The notes under the pieces are model-generated. The model did not search any database, was not told the DNA's origin, and worked only from the letters and a program-made list of their open reading frames with translations. 21,847 nt of DNA from an uncultured Blautia sp. (GTDB lineage: Bacteria; Bacillota; Clostridia; Lachnospirales; Lachnospiraceae): positions 1-21,847 of the forward strand of contig NZ_CANTKB010000043.1 in the NCBI RefSeq assembly GCF_947654165.1, given 5' to 3'. Position numbers and translations under genes: made by a program. Positions 1 to 7,416 of this stretch are shown piece after piece; position 1 is the first letter of the stretch; the number at the start of each line of letters is the position of its first letter.

Positions 1-54
1 ACCTATGACCCTCTGCTTGTAAGGCAGATGCTCTCCCAGCTGAGCTAAGATCCC
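1..54 (-). tRNA. tRNA-Val (anticodon UAC), 3' end outside window
   Basis: Read on the minus strand the gene starts GGGATCT (acceptor), then TA and a D-arm GCTC..GAGC. The anticodon stem TCTGC/GCAGA encloses loop CTTACAA, so the anticodon is TAC, reading valine GUA codons and others by wobble. The variable loop begins before the window ends, so the T-arm and acceptor 3' strand are missing here. It is probably the first gene of a tRNA cluster running leftward, because a strong promoter lies about 35 bp upstream. Confidence 0.93.
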
Positions 55-88
55 GTTCTACAGTTGCTGTATCGCTGACTGCTTTGCT

Positions 89-118
89 ATTATATAACGG
101 TTTACCCCCAATTGTCAA
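89..118 (-). promoter_or_regulatory. Sigma-A promoter of the tRNA-Val gene
   Basis: On the minus strand TTGACA (113-118) and TATAAT (89-94) are both perfect consensus, with an 18-bp spacer. The A/T tract at 121-150 directly upstream could act as an UP element, as is common at stable-RNA promoters. Confidence 0.85.
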
Positions 119-277
119 CACTTTTTTGAAAAAAATATTTTTTTCTTACAATTCTTTGTTTTTACAACAAAATACGGCTGGAAAATCAATATTTCAACTC
201 ATAAAATATCATTTGAACAATGGCCAAACACATATTTCAATGCTTTTCAGGTAAAAATACTGTTTTGTGATTTTTAG
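119..277. other. AT-rich non-coding stretch
   Basis: No credible gene on either strand: no start with a ribosome site and no recognisable protein. It contains long A and T runs (121-175). The part from about 224 (GCCAA ... CAGG near 251) may be a very decayed additional unit of the 52-bp array that begins at 278, but the match is too weak to claim. Confidence 0.5.
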
Positions 278-589
278 CCTACATTTTTCAGGCACGAATA
301 GGTGGTTTTTTTTAAAAGCTGAAATCACACCTACTTCTTTCCGAGCTGAATAGGCTGCCAGAAAAGATTCTGCAAATCCAACCTATATTTCAAAAGAGAA
401 AATAGGTTGAACGGAGGAAAGCTTGGAATTTAACCTATTGGGGTCAGAAAAATGTAGGCTTATATGCGAAAAACATGCAATCCCACCTATTTGGGGTCAC
501 AAAAAGTAGGTTGGAACGTGGAAATTACGAAATTTGGCCTATTTATGGTCTGGCCAGGAAAAATTCCGAACTTTATAAATGTTTTCTCT
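278..589. repeat. Diverged tandem array, six 52-bp units with CCTA-N17-TAGG cores
   Basis: CCTA occurs at 278, 330, 382, 434, 486 and 538, every step exactly 52 bp. In the first five units TAGG follows so that the core is always 25 bp (278-302, 330-354, 382-406, 434-458, 486-510). The third core is the best palindrome, CAACCTAT/ATAGGTTG. Units four and five share a GGGGTCA stretch. The sixth is degenerate, ending CAGG early at 555-558. The 27-bp stretches between cores also resemble each other near their ends (a C-TGCAAATCC-A-like pattern), so the whole 52 bp is the ancestral unit. One more CCTAT lies at 601. The rest of the interval up to 670 holds no gene. Function unknown. Confidence 0.85.
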
Positions 590-670
590 CAATGCCAACA
601 CCTATTTTTTATGGATGAAAGTATTGATTTTTCAAGGTGCAGCACACCAAACGGTGTGGGAAGCTCGAGT

Positions 671-1859
671 CTATAATTCATTCAACAGAGAAGTCCCTAT
701 GGTTCCTTCCGGCATAGATACACCAAAATTATCTGCAATGGTGGCACCAATGACTGCAAAGGTATCGCTGACCCCTAAGTCTTTCCCCTGTTTCATAGAT
801 GGAGAATATGCCAGGAATGGCACTTGCTCCCTGGTGTGGTCTGTGCCTGTATAAGTTGGATCATTGCCATGGTCTGCAGTAAGGATCAGCAAATCGTCTT
901 TTCTTAGTACGTTCCGTAACTGTCCCAGAAGTACGTCAAATTTTTCCAATTCACGGGCATATCCTGCAACATTTCTTCTGTGTCCCCACAATGCATCAAA
1001 ATCCACTAAATTTGTAAAACAAAGCCCTGTAAACTCTCTTGCCGCAATTTCTATGGTCTGCTCCATTCCATGTACAGAGCTTTTTGATTTGTTTGATTCT
1101 GTCAGTCCCTGACCGTCAAAAATATCATAAATCTTACCTACAGAGATTACATCCATCCAGTCCGGCTTCCTTCAGGCTGTCCAATGCAGTTTTTCCGTAA
1201 GGCTTTAAAGCATAATCATGCCTGTTGGCTGTACGCTTAAATTCTCCCTTTTTCTTTCCCGTGTAAGGTCTGGCGATCACCCTTCCCACTTTCCACTCAT
1301 CACGCATGGTAAGCTCTCTGGCAATCTCGCAGTAATGATAGAGATTTTCCAATCCCATGGTCTCTTCGTTTCCACAAATCTGCAGCACAGAATCCGCTGA
1401 TGTATAAACAATCAATTTTCCATCCCGTATCTCTTCTTCTCCTAATTCTTCCAGGATTTCTGTCCCACTGGCACTTTTATTTCCAATAATGGATTTCCCT
1501 GTCCTTCTTTCCAATTCATCGATCAGTTCTTTTGGAAATCCGTTCTCTGTGAAAGTCTTAAAAGGCTTTGTCACATGAAGCCCCATCATCTCCCAATGAC
1601 CTGTCATGGTATCTTTCCCACAGCTTCTCTCTTCCAGACGCATATAGCAGCCAAGAGGGGTTTTTGCCGGCTCAATTCCATGAAGAGACTTCAGATTCGC
1701 CATGCCAAGTCTCTGCAGATTAGGAATCTGCAAATTCTCTGTTTCCTCTGCAATATGTCCAAGGGTATCCACTCCTGCGTCACCATAGTCCGGTGAATCT
1801 TTCATTGCTCCGATTCCCAAAGAATCAAGTACAACTGTAAAAATTCTTTTATACCTCAT
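671..1859 (-). pseudogene. deoB: Phosphopentomutase DeoB, frameshifted by a 4-bp duplication
   Basis: DeoB interconverts ribose/deoxyribose 1- and 5-phosphates, feeding nucleoside sugars into central metabolism. The first frame (start ATG at 1859, seven bases after AGGAG) carries DSLGIGAM and the GKDTMTGHWE phosphorylation-site region. The second frame carries DFDALWGHRRN and the metal site ADHGNDPTYTGTDHTRE, ending at 671. The frames join at 1150-1158, where GATG is duplicated (CATCCATCC on plus). Removing one copy gives the expected LDVISVGKIYDIF and an uninterrupted protein of about 394 residues, the normal family length. The first frame otherwise runs on to SLKEAGLDGCNLCR and stops near 1134. 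Either a real inactivating mutation or a sequence error; both halves are otherwise intact, which suggests it is recent. Confidence 0.9.
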
Positions 1860-1925
1860 GTACTCACTCCTATTCTTTTTGCTTTTATTCATACAAGCTA
1901 TCCTTTCTGCCATTTTATCATAAAT

Positions 1926-1954
1926 CATCTAAAAATTCTGTATTTTTCTGTCAA
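1926..1954 (-). promoter_or_regulatory. Probable sigma-A promoter of deoB
   Basis: On the minus strand there is a perfect TTGACA (1949-1954), a 17-bp spacer and a weak -10 TAGATG (1926-1931). Transcription would begin near 1919. This excludes the longer in-frame extension of deoB, which would start inside the promoter, and supports the ATG at 1859. Confidence 0.55.
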
Positions 1955-2048
1955 GGTCTAAAACTTTATTAAATTTCCCTGTTTCCGGTATATTGTTTCC
2001 TTGTGGTGAGAATCATTCTTAGTAGAACATGATTGGAGGATTCTTGCT

Positions 2049-2828
2049 ATGGCACTTAATAAAGTTGAAATCTGCGGTGTGAACACCTCACATCTTCCTG
2101 TACTTACCAATGAAGAAAAAGAATCATTATTTGAACGCATCAAACAGGGGGATTCAGAAGCGAGAGAACAATATATTAAAGGAAATCTCCGTCTGGTACT
2201 TAGTGTAATCAAACGTTTTTCTAACAGTAATGAAAATGCAGATGACCTGTTTCAAATCGGCTGTGTTGGGCTGATGAAAGCAATTGATAATTTCGATACA
2301 ACCTTGAATGTCAAGTTTTCTACTTACGCTGTACCCATGATCATTGGGGAAATCCGGCGTTATCTGCGGGATAATAATTCCATCCGTGTAAGCCGTTCTT
2401 TGCGAGACACTGCCTATAAGGCAATCTATGCCAGAGAAAACTATATGAAAACACATTTAAAAGAACCTACCCTTAATGAAATTGCCGAAGAAACCGGCAT
2501 TGAAAAAGAAGAAATCGTCTATGCCCTGGATGCGATCCAGAGCCCGGTAAGCCTCTATGAACCAGTCTACACAGAAGGCGGTGATACCCTTTACGTCATG
2601 GATCAGATCAGTGACAAAAAGAGCAAAGAAGAGAACTGGGTTGAAGATCTTTCCCTGAAAGAAGCTTTGAACCGTCTGGACAAACGTGAAAGAAAAATTG
2701 TAGAAATGCGTTTCTATGAAGGCCGGACACAGATGGAGGTTGCACAAGAAATCGGGATTTCCCAGGCCCAGGTAAGCCGCTTGGAAAAACACGCATTAAA
2801 AAATATGCGTACCTATCTGCGTTCTTAA
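2049..2828 (+). CDS. sigG: RNA polymerase sporulation sigma factor SigG
   Basis: Sigma-70 family protein of 259 residues, the usual SigG length. The N-terminus NKVEICGVNTSHLPVL is the characteristic SigG opening. Region 2 (about 45-115) includes NLRLVLSVIKRF, DDLFQIGCVGLMKAIDNFD and FSTYAVPMIIGEIRRYLRD. Region 3 covers about 115-180, and region 4 (about 200-255) ends in an HTH, TQMEVAQEIGISQAQVSRLEK. By family knowledge it directs late forespore transcription after engulfment, so the organism should sporulate. A GGAGG lies nine bases before the ATG. It stands alone, with deoB divergent on the left and a convergent transporter on the right; the spoIIGA-sigE pair often found beside sigG is not in the window. 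Confidence 0.96.
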   Translation: MALNKVEICGVNTSHLPVLTNEEKESLFERIKQGDSEAREQYIKGNLRLVLSVIKRFSNSNENADDLFQIGCVGLMKAIDNFDTTLNVKFSTYAVPMIIGEIRRYLRDNNSIRVSRSLRDTAYKAIYARENYMKTHLKEPTLNEIAEETGIEKEEIVYALDAIQSPVSLYEPVYTEGGDTLYVMDQISDKKSKEENWVEDLSLKEALNRLDKRERKIVEMRFYEGRTQMEVAQEIGISQAQVSRLEKHALKNMRTYLRS

Positions 2829-2843
2829 TTTATGCTCATAAAA

Positions 2844-2908
2844 AAACCGTAAAAACAACAGGGGATGAATCTAATTTTGCTTCCCCTCGTTGTTTCTACG
2901 GTTTTCTT
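2844..2908. terminator. Bidirectional terminator between sigG and the NhaC gene
   Basis: A long hairpin: AAACCGT..AAACAAC.GGGGA (2844-2865) pairs with TCCCC.GTTGTTT..ACGGTTT (2882-2904), with small mismatches. T residues follow on the plus side and A residues precede it, so it can end both convergent transcripts. Confidence 0.85.
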
Positions 2909-2924
2909 TGATTCCTTTATTCTA

Positions 2925-4541
2925 TTATTTTACTTCTTTATTTCCATGTATTTTTTTGATTACTACTAAGGCAGCCAGCATAAGCACAATTCCTACAGGA
3001 AGTGTAATCCAGGCACTCTGTACAAACCCAGCCACAATATAAGTCACAAAGCTTACTGCTGCAACAGTAAGCGCATAGGGAAGCTGTGTAGATACATGGT
3101 TGACATGATTACACTGTGCTCCTGCTGAGGCCATGATCGTTGTATCTGAAATAGGTGAACAGTGATCTCCACACACAGCTCCTGCCATGCATGCAGAAAT
3201 AGAAATAATCATAAGTTCCGGATTCTGGGTTTCAAACACACCGACTACAATGGGAATCAAAATTCCAAAAGTTCCCCAGGAAGTTCCTGTAGCAAAAGCC
3301 AGGAAGCATCCCACCAGGAAAATAATAGCAGGAAGCAAATTCATCAGTCCTTCTGATGCAGATTCCATAGCAGTTGCAACAAATACATCTGCCCCTAAAC
3401 TATCTGTCATAGCCTTTAATGTCCAGGCAAAAGTAAGAATAAGAATTGCCGGAACCATAGCCTTAAATCCTTCCGGAATACAATCCATACATCCTCTGAA
3501 GGTAAGCACTCTTCTGCATATATAGAAAATAACGGTGAGAAGCAGTGCAAAGACACTTCCGATAGATAAAGCCAGAGAAGCATCACTCTTGGAAAATGCA
3601 GTGACAAAATCGGTACCGCTGAAGAATCCGCCTGTGTAGATCATACCTGTGATACAGCAGATGATCAGAATGATAATCGGAACCACCAGGTCGATCACTT
3701 TTCCCTTTGGATTCGGTTTTACAGATTCTCCGGCATCTACACGCTGACCGCTTGTATAAATATCACCTTTCAATGCATTTGCCTCATGTACTGCCATTGG
3801 TCCAAAATCTACTTTCATAAGAACCAGACCAAACATCATGATGATCGTCAGCAGTGCATAAAAGTTATAAGGAATTGCTCTGATAAAAATGGCCAGTCCG
3901 TCTTCTCCCTCTACGAAACCACTTACTGCGGCTGCCCAGGATGAAATCGGTGCAATGATACAGATTGGTGCTGCTGTGGCATCAATCAAATATGCAAATT
4001 TAGCTTTTGAAACATTATGCTTATCTGTAATAGGACGCATAACACTTCCTACGGTAAGACAATTAAAGTAATCATCCACAAAAATCAGCATTCCCAAAAT
4101 AATCGTAGAAATCTGAGCCCCTACTCTGGTCTTAATGTGAACACTTGCCCAACGTCCGAAAGCAGCGGAACCGCCTGCTGCGTTCATCATACATACCATT
4201 GCCCCCAGAATTACCAGGAAGATCAAAATTCCCACGTTATAGGAATCGGATAACACCCCGATAAAACCACCTTCCAGAATGTTCAGTACTGTTCTTTCAA
4301 ACTGGAAATCAGATGCAAATAATGCACCTACTAAAATTCCAACAAACAGAGAACTGTATACTTCTTTTGTGATCAGGGCAAGTCCAATAGCAATGACCGG
4401 AGGAACCAGTGACCAGAATGTTGCATACATTTGCGGCTTCGGTGCATCCCCCTCCCCGGCAAAAACAGTTACTGCAAATAAGGCTGTCATCACCAATGCC
4501 GTAACGATTCCCACCCAGATTTTTCTTTTCTTGTGTGTCAT
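2925..4541 (-). CDS. NhaC-family antiporter, candidate lysine transporter (LysW-type)
   Basis: Polytopic membrane protein of 538 residues with NhaC-superfamily features. An N-terminal hydrophobic segment (about 12-32) ends FAVTVFAGEG, followed by many membrane helices such as FWSLVPPVIAIGLALIT and FLAFATGTSWGTFGILIP. The conserved CGDHCSPISDTTIMASAGA region lies near the C-terminus. NhaC proteins exchange Na+ and H+ or a solute. Here a full lysine riboswitch and terminator precede the gene, matching the comparative-genomics prediction that a lysine-riboswitch-linked NhaC subgroup (named LysW) imports lysine. The ATG at 4541 is chosen because AGAGG lies eight bases upstream; an ATG two codons earlier is too close to it, and longer extensions run into the riboswitch. 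Substrate is inferred from regulation, not from residues. Confidence 0.88.
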   Translation of the reverse strand: MTHKKRKIWVGIVTALVMTALFAVTVFAGEGDAPKPQMYATFWSLVPPVIAIGLALITKEVYSSLFVGILVGALFASDFQFERTVLNILEGGFIGVLSDSYNVGILIFLVILGAMVCMMNAAGGSAAFGRWASVHIKTRVGAQISTIILGMLIFVDDYFNCLTVGSVMRPITDKHNVSKAKFAYLIDATAAPICIIAPISSWAAAVSGFVEGEDGLAIFIRAIPYNFYALLTIIMMFGLVLMKVDFGPMAVHEANALKGDIYTSGQRVDAGESVKPNPKGKVIDLVVPIIILIICCITGMIYTGGFFSGTDFVTAFSKSDASLALSIGSVFALLLTVIFYICRRVLTFRGCMDCIPEGFKAMVPAILILTFAWTLKAMTDSLGADVFVATAMESASEGLMNLLPAIIFLVGCFLAFATGTSWGTFGILIPIVVGVFETQNPELMIISISACMAGAVCGDHCSPISDTTIMASAGAQCNHVNHVSTQLPYALTVAAVSFVTYIVAGFVQSAWITLPVGIVLMLAALVVIKKIHGNKEVK

Positions 4542-4579
4542 AATCATTTCCTCTCTTTCTTTTTTACCTTTCAAATACA

Positions 4580-4626
4580 GAAAACCATGAACGATATCCC
4601 CCTTCTGGAACGCATTCATGGTTTTC
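4580..4626 (-). terminator. Riboswitch expression-platform terminator
   Basis: GAAAACCATGAA and TTCATGGTTTTC form a perfect 12-bp stem around a 23-nt loop. On the minus strand it is followed by TGTATTTG, a modest U-rich tail. It sits between the lysine aptamer and the transporter start, the expected place for a lysine-induced terminator that shuts expression off. Confidence 0.75.
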
Positions 4627-4652
4627 TCATACAAATTCATTATGACCAATGC

Positions 4653-4813
4653 TGATAGCGCTCCACGATTCCGTGACAGTCTGCTGCATATTCTGCAACA
4701 TCCCAGAAGCAACACCCCGGGCGGATCTTACTTCTTCGGCAGTTTCCCCTTTCTCACACTGCGGCTGCCCTGCCATGTGCAGTGTCATACTCTTGAAACC
4801 TGCGCCTCTATCA
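4653..4813 (-). promoter_or_regulatory. Lysine riboswitch (L-box) aptamer
   Basis: On the minus strand P1 is TGATAG (4808-4813) with CTATCA (4653-4658). Between them, in order, are the conserved blocks AGAGGCGCAGG, AAGAGTA, AAAGGGGAAACTGCCGAAG, CTGGGATGTTGCAG, ACTGTCACGG and GGAGCGCTATC, the known L-box signature. The family senses L-lysine and usually terminates transcription when lysine is abundant. The terminator at 4580-4626 and the NhaC gene follow directly. Confidence 0.95.
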
Positions 4814-4859
4814 TAATATCGCTCCTGGCATATGCCAGAACCGTTTTTTCTGTTTTTTT

Positions 4860-4888
4860 ATCATATCACTTATTTACCGATATGCCAA
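4860..4888 (-). promoter_or_regulatory. Sigma-A promoter of the lysine-riboswitch transcript
   Basis: On minus, TTGGCA (4883-4888), a 17-bp spacer and TATGAT (4860-4865). It begins only 15 bp after the stop codon of the upstream LCP gene. The transcript would start near 4853 and soon pass a 14-bp palindrome, CTGGCATATGCCAG (4825-4838), before the aptamer. Confidence 0.8.
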
Positions 4889-4902
4889 TACCTAATCTCA
4901 AA

Positions 4903-6435
4903 TTATTCCGGAAGTTGTTGACCATCCTTCACCATCTGCATAAGAGATTTGATATTTTCTACGGAATCCATATTCGGCTGCATTACATACAATGCAGTTC
5001 CCGGCATGGAGTAACAATACTGGCTGTCACCGGAACCTTCTGCTGCCACTGATTTAATCGTCCAGTCTCCGCCTGTGCTCAATTGACTCTGAATCAGATT
5101 CTGAATCTGGTTCATAGACATATTCGTCTCCACACTGTCACTGACCTCTGAAATCAGAGTAGGTGCCTTCATCAGCATTTCCGGTGTGATCATCTTCTTA
5201 AACATAGCCTGGATCACTGCCATCTGATTTTTTCCTCTCTGATTATCTCCGCCCGGAACATTATAACGCTCTCTTGCAAAAGCAAGTGCCTGTTTTCCAT
5301 TAAAATGGTTCGTTCCCTGCTGCACGGACATAACAGCACCACCGGCACCACTGGTTGTAAATCCATATTCTGAATTCACATCAACACCGCCCATCAAGTC
5401 TACCATGGTTATCAGAGATGTAAAGTTTACTCTTGCATAGAATGGGATTTCGATTCCGTACAACTGTCCAAGTGTAGCCATAGATTTATCTACGCCGTAG
5501 ATTCCTGCGTGAGTCAGTTTATCCTTTCCTTCTCCTGTGATTCCCGGAATCGGAACATAGTAGTCCCTCGGGGTATTGGTGAGAAGAATCTGTTTCGTAG
5601 TAGGATTTACTGTTGCAATAATATTTACATCACTTCTGCTCTTAGAAGAAACTGGACCATATACATCGATTCCACTGATGTACATGCTAAAGGTTTCGTC
5701 TTTTACATCTACCTCGGCCGCTGCACCTGCTAATACTGTTTCTCCCTCTGTAGGCTCACTCTCAATGCTGTACTGACCGATGATTTTTGTTTTACTGCTG
5801 AATCCTTCGTATACCTCATCCAGGATTCCGCCGTAGCCCTCATTATACACCATTGCCTGAACACTTCCATCCAGAAGTGCTGCTGCCTGCTCACTGAGGG
5901 TATTATATGTTGCAGTCATAACTTCTGCACCGGCATCTTTATTTACTTTTTCCATGGCATGGTGAATCTCATCCTCCTCAGCACTATGCTGCACACCATA
6001 GATATAATCTGCGGTATCCTGCACTTTTTCTGCCGGGTCGTCCTTCAATACTGCGACCAGGACACTGTCTACCTGCTTTCCGAGAGAATCACCGCTGATA
6101 TCTGCTACCGCATTATGGGTTCTGAACAAATACACGGAACCAAATACCAGAACCGCTGACATCAGAATACTCACCAGCTTACTGACTATGGCCTTCCCTC
6201 TTGTAATCACCTGCATGGTGAACAGCAGTGCCGCAAACACCAGCAAAATAGCAGCCAATCCAGCCACCAGCTTGGTAGGAATCATTCCCAGTCTCCATAT
6301 AAATGCAATAAAAACAAGAGTCACAAGGATTTGAATACCAACCAGAATTTCTCCGGCAATACGAAAGGCTTTGTTAATATGTTTCCGTCTCCGCTTGGCC
6401 GGACTCATCTTTTTTTTACGATTTGTGTTCTCCAT
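4903..6435 (-). CDS. LytR-CpsA-Psr (LCP) family protein with Cps2A-like accessory region
   Basis: Membrane protein of 510 residues. A Lys/Arg-rich cytoplasmic start (1-22) is followed by three membrane helices (about 26-48, 53-75, 84-104). An extracellular accessory region (about 110-240) precedes the LCP catalytic domain (about 250-410). LCP motifs seen: SKSRSDVNIIATVNP, TNTPRDYYVPIPG, KLTHAGIYG and ALAFARERYNVPGGDNQRG, carrying the conserved Arg/Asp residues that hold the polyprenyl-pyrophosphate. The family ligates secondary glycopolymers (teichoic acid, capsule) to peptidoglycan. Three helices plus an accessory domain resemble pneumococcal CpsA. AAGGAG lies eight bases before the ATG, and a promoter lies at 6498-6526. 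No hairpin terminator follows; the next promoter starts at once. Confidence 0.92.
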   Translation of the reverse strand: MENTNRKKKMSPAKRRRKHINKAFRIAGEILVGIQILVTLVFIAFIWRLGMIPTKLVAGLAAILLVFAALLFTMQVITRGKAIVSKLVSILMSAVLVFGSVYLFRTHNAVADISGDSLGKQVDSVLVAVLKDDPAEKVQDTADYIYGVQHSAEEDEIHHAMEKVNKDAGAEVMTATYNTLSEQAAALLDGSVQAMVYNEGYGGILDEVYEGFSSKTKIIGQYSIESEPTEGETVLAGAAAEVDVKDETFSMYISGIDVYGPVSSKSRSDVNIIATVNPTTKQILLTNTPRDYYVPIPGITGEGKDKLTHAGIYGVDKSMATLGQLYGIEIPFYARVNFTSLITMVDLMGGVDVNSEYGFTTSGAGGAVMSVQQGTNHFNGKQALAFARERYNVPGGDNQRGKNQMAVIQAMFKKMITPEMLMKAPTLISEVSDSVETNMSMNQIQNLIQSQLSTGGDWTIKSVAAEGSGDSQYCYSMPGTALYVMQPNMDSVENIKSLMQMVKDGQQLPE

Positions 6436-6497
6436 TTTTCATTCTCCTTATTGATATGCCAACACAATCTGTCGTCCTTTTTGACATTACAACTTTT

Positions 6498-6526
6498 AAT
6501 ATAATATATCTATCTGGAAAATGCAA
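6498..6526 (-). promoter_or_regulatory. Sigma-A promoter of the LCP gene
   Basis: On minus, TTGCAT (6521-6526), a 17-bp spacer and TATATT (6498-6503), about 60 bp upstream of the start codon. Confidence 0.65.
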
Positions 6527-6668
6527 CCTTATGAAAATAGAATCCTCAAAAAAAACCTCTTTCTCTGCACTCCTCCTATATCTTTTCTTATTCCTGTGCA
6601 TCTCTTTTATATATGTTCAAAAATATTTCTTCATCTTTCCTATATTTATGGAATTTTCGGAATATTTG

Positions 6669-6677
6669 TGTTATAAT
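6669..6677 (+). promoter_or_regulatory. Extended -10 promoter of the cytidylate-kinase-like gene
   Basis: TGTTATAAT gives a perfect TGn extension and TATAAT (6672-6677), about 50 bp before the ATG at 6727. The -35 position (around 6649-6654, TGGAAT) is poor, which is usual for extended -10 promoters. The rest of 6530-6668 is T-rich with no gene seen. Confidence 0.65.
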
Positions 6678-6726
6678 AAATTCAGCAAAAAAAGATGTAC
6701 GTATCTTAATGTAAGGAGGTTTTTGT

Positions 6727-7335
6727 ATGGCTCATCGTATTATCACAATTAACCGTATGTATGGAAGCGGCGGCAGACTCCTGGGTAAAGCGCTTGCCGA
6801 AGAACTGGGAATTCATTTCTATGACCAGGAACTCATCCGTCTTGCAAGTGAAGAGAATGATATTCCTTATGAAGAACTGGTAAAAGTAGATGAAAAAAAG
6901 GCCAGCCAGTGGCGTCTTCCCATTAAAGACCAGATGCAGATGCAGCCGCAGTATCATTTTCATCCCATGAATGATGTTCTGTTTGAGACCCAGTCCAAAA
7001 TCATAGAAAATCTGTCCCAAAAAGAAGACTGCATCATTGTCGGCAGATGTGCCAATTATCTGCTCCGGGGTAAATGTCTCAGTCTCTTTGTCTATGCTCC
7101 TTATGAATACCGGGTGCAGAGAGTCATGGAACGTCTCGGAAGAGAAGACCGAAGTGCCAGAGCTCTGATTCGGAAAACAGACAAATCAAGAAAAGCCTAT
7201 TACGAATTTTTTACGGATGAGAAATGGAATGATCCCGAGAATTATAACTTCTGTGTGGATACCAGCCAGTTTTCCAAAGATTTTCTGGTAAAAATCCTGG
7301 CTGACATTTATAAAGAATGGAAACCGGAAATCTGA
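6727..7335 (+). CDS. Cytidylate kinase-like family protein
   Basis: A 202-residue P-loop protein. The N-terminus MAHRIITINRMYGSGGRLLGKALAEELG (split: RIITINRMYGSGG, then GRLLGKALAEELG) holds the modified nucleotide-binding loop typical of the Cytidylate_kin2 family, followed by FYDQELIRLAS. Further blocks are IIVGRCANYLL (about 103-113) and RVMERLGREDRSARALI (about 137-153). Family members are common in gut Firmicutes and are annotated as cytidylate-kinase-like; whether this one phosphorylates CMP is unknown. AAGGAGG precedes the ATG by seven bases. Transcribed alone, with its own promoter and a strong terminator. Confidence 0.85.
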   Translation: MAHRIITINRMYGSGGRLLGKALAEELGIHFYDQELIRLASEENDIPYEELVKVDEKKASQWRLPIKDQMQMQPQYHFHPMNDVLFETQSKIIENLSQKEDCIIVGRCANYLLRGKCLSLFVYAPYEYRVQRVMERLGREDRSARALIRKTDKSRKAYYEFFTDEKWNDPENYNFCVDTSQFSKDFLVKILADIYKEWKPEI

Positions 7336-7357
7336 ACCTCTTTTTTTCATGAAACAT

Positions 7358-7415
7358 GACTGCCCCATGATGCAGTTCTCTTTGAGAATTCTGCTTCATG
7401 GGGCAGTCGTATTTT
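7358..7415 (+). terminator. Terminator after the cytidylate-kinase-like gene
   Basis: A perfect 13-bp stem, GACTGCCCCATGA (7358-7370) with TCATGGGGCAGTC (7396-7408), continues inward through GCAG/CTGC and TTCTC/GAGAA. A T-rich tail ATTTTCTT follows on plus. It lies between convergent genes; the minus side lacks a good U tract. Confidence 0.85.
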
Positions 7416-7416
7416 C

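Noticed and set aside
278..562. CRISPR-like array (25-bp repeats, 27-bp spacers)
   Set aside because: The repeat interiors differ greatly while the intervening segments resemble each other, the opposite of CRISPR, and no cas gene is present.
643..658. CACACC-AAAC-GGTGTG hairpin just past the deoB stop
   Set aside because: A perfect 6-bp stem but no U tract on the minus strand, so not called a terminator.
464..854. Small plus-strand reading frames across the repeat array and deoB end
   Set aside because: No ribosome site, composition follows the repeats or mirrors deoB, and no recognisable protein.
1988..2014. Sporulation-type promoter (GTATA ... GGTGAGAATC) before sigG
   Set aside because: Each box resembles sigma-F/G elements, but the 12-bp gap is too short for the known spacing of about 15; left uncalled.
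4542..4715. N-terminal extension of the NhaC protein by 58 residues
   Set aside because: It would translate the riboswitch terminator and aptamer end; the ATG at 4541 has the proper ribosome site.
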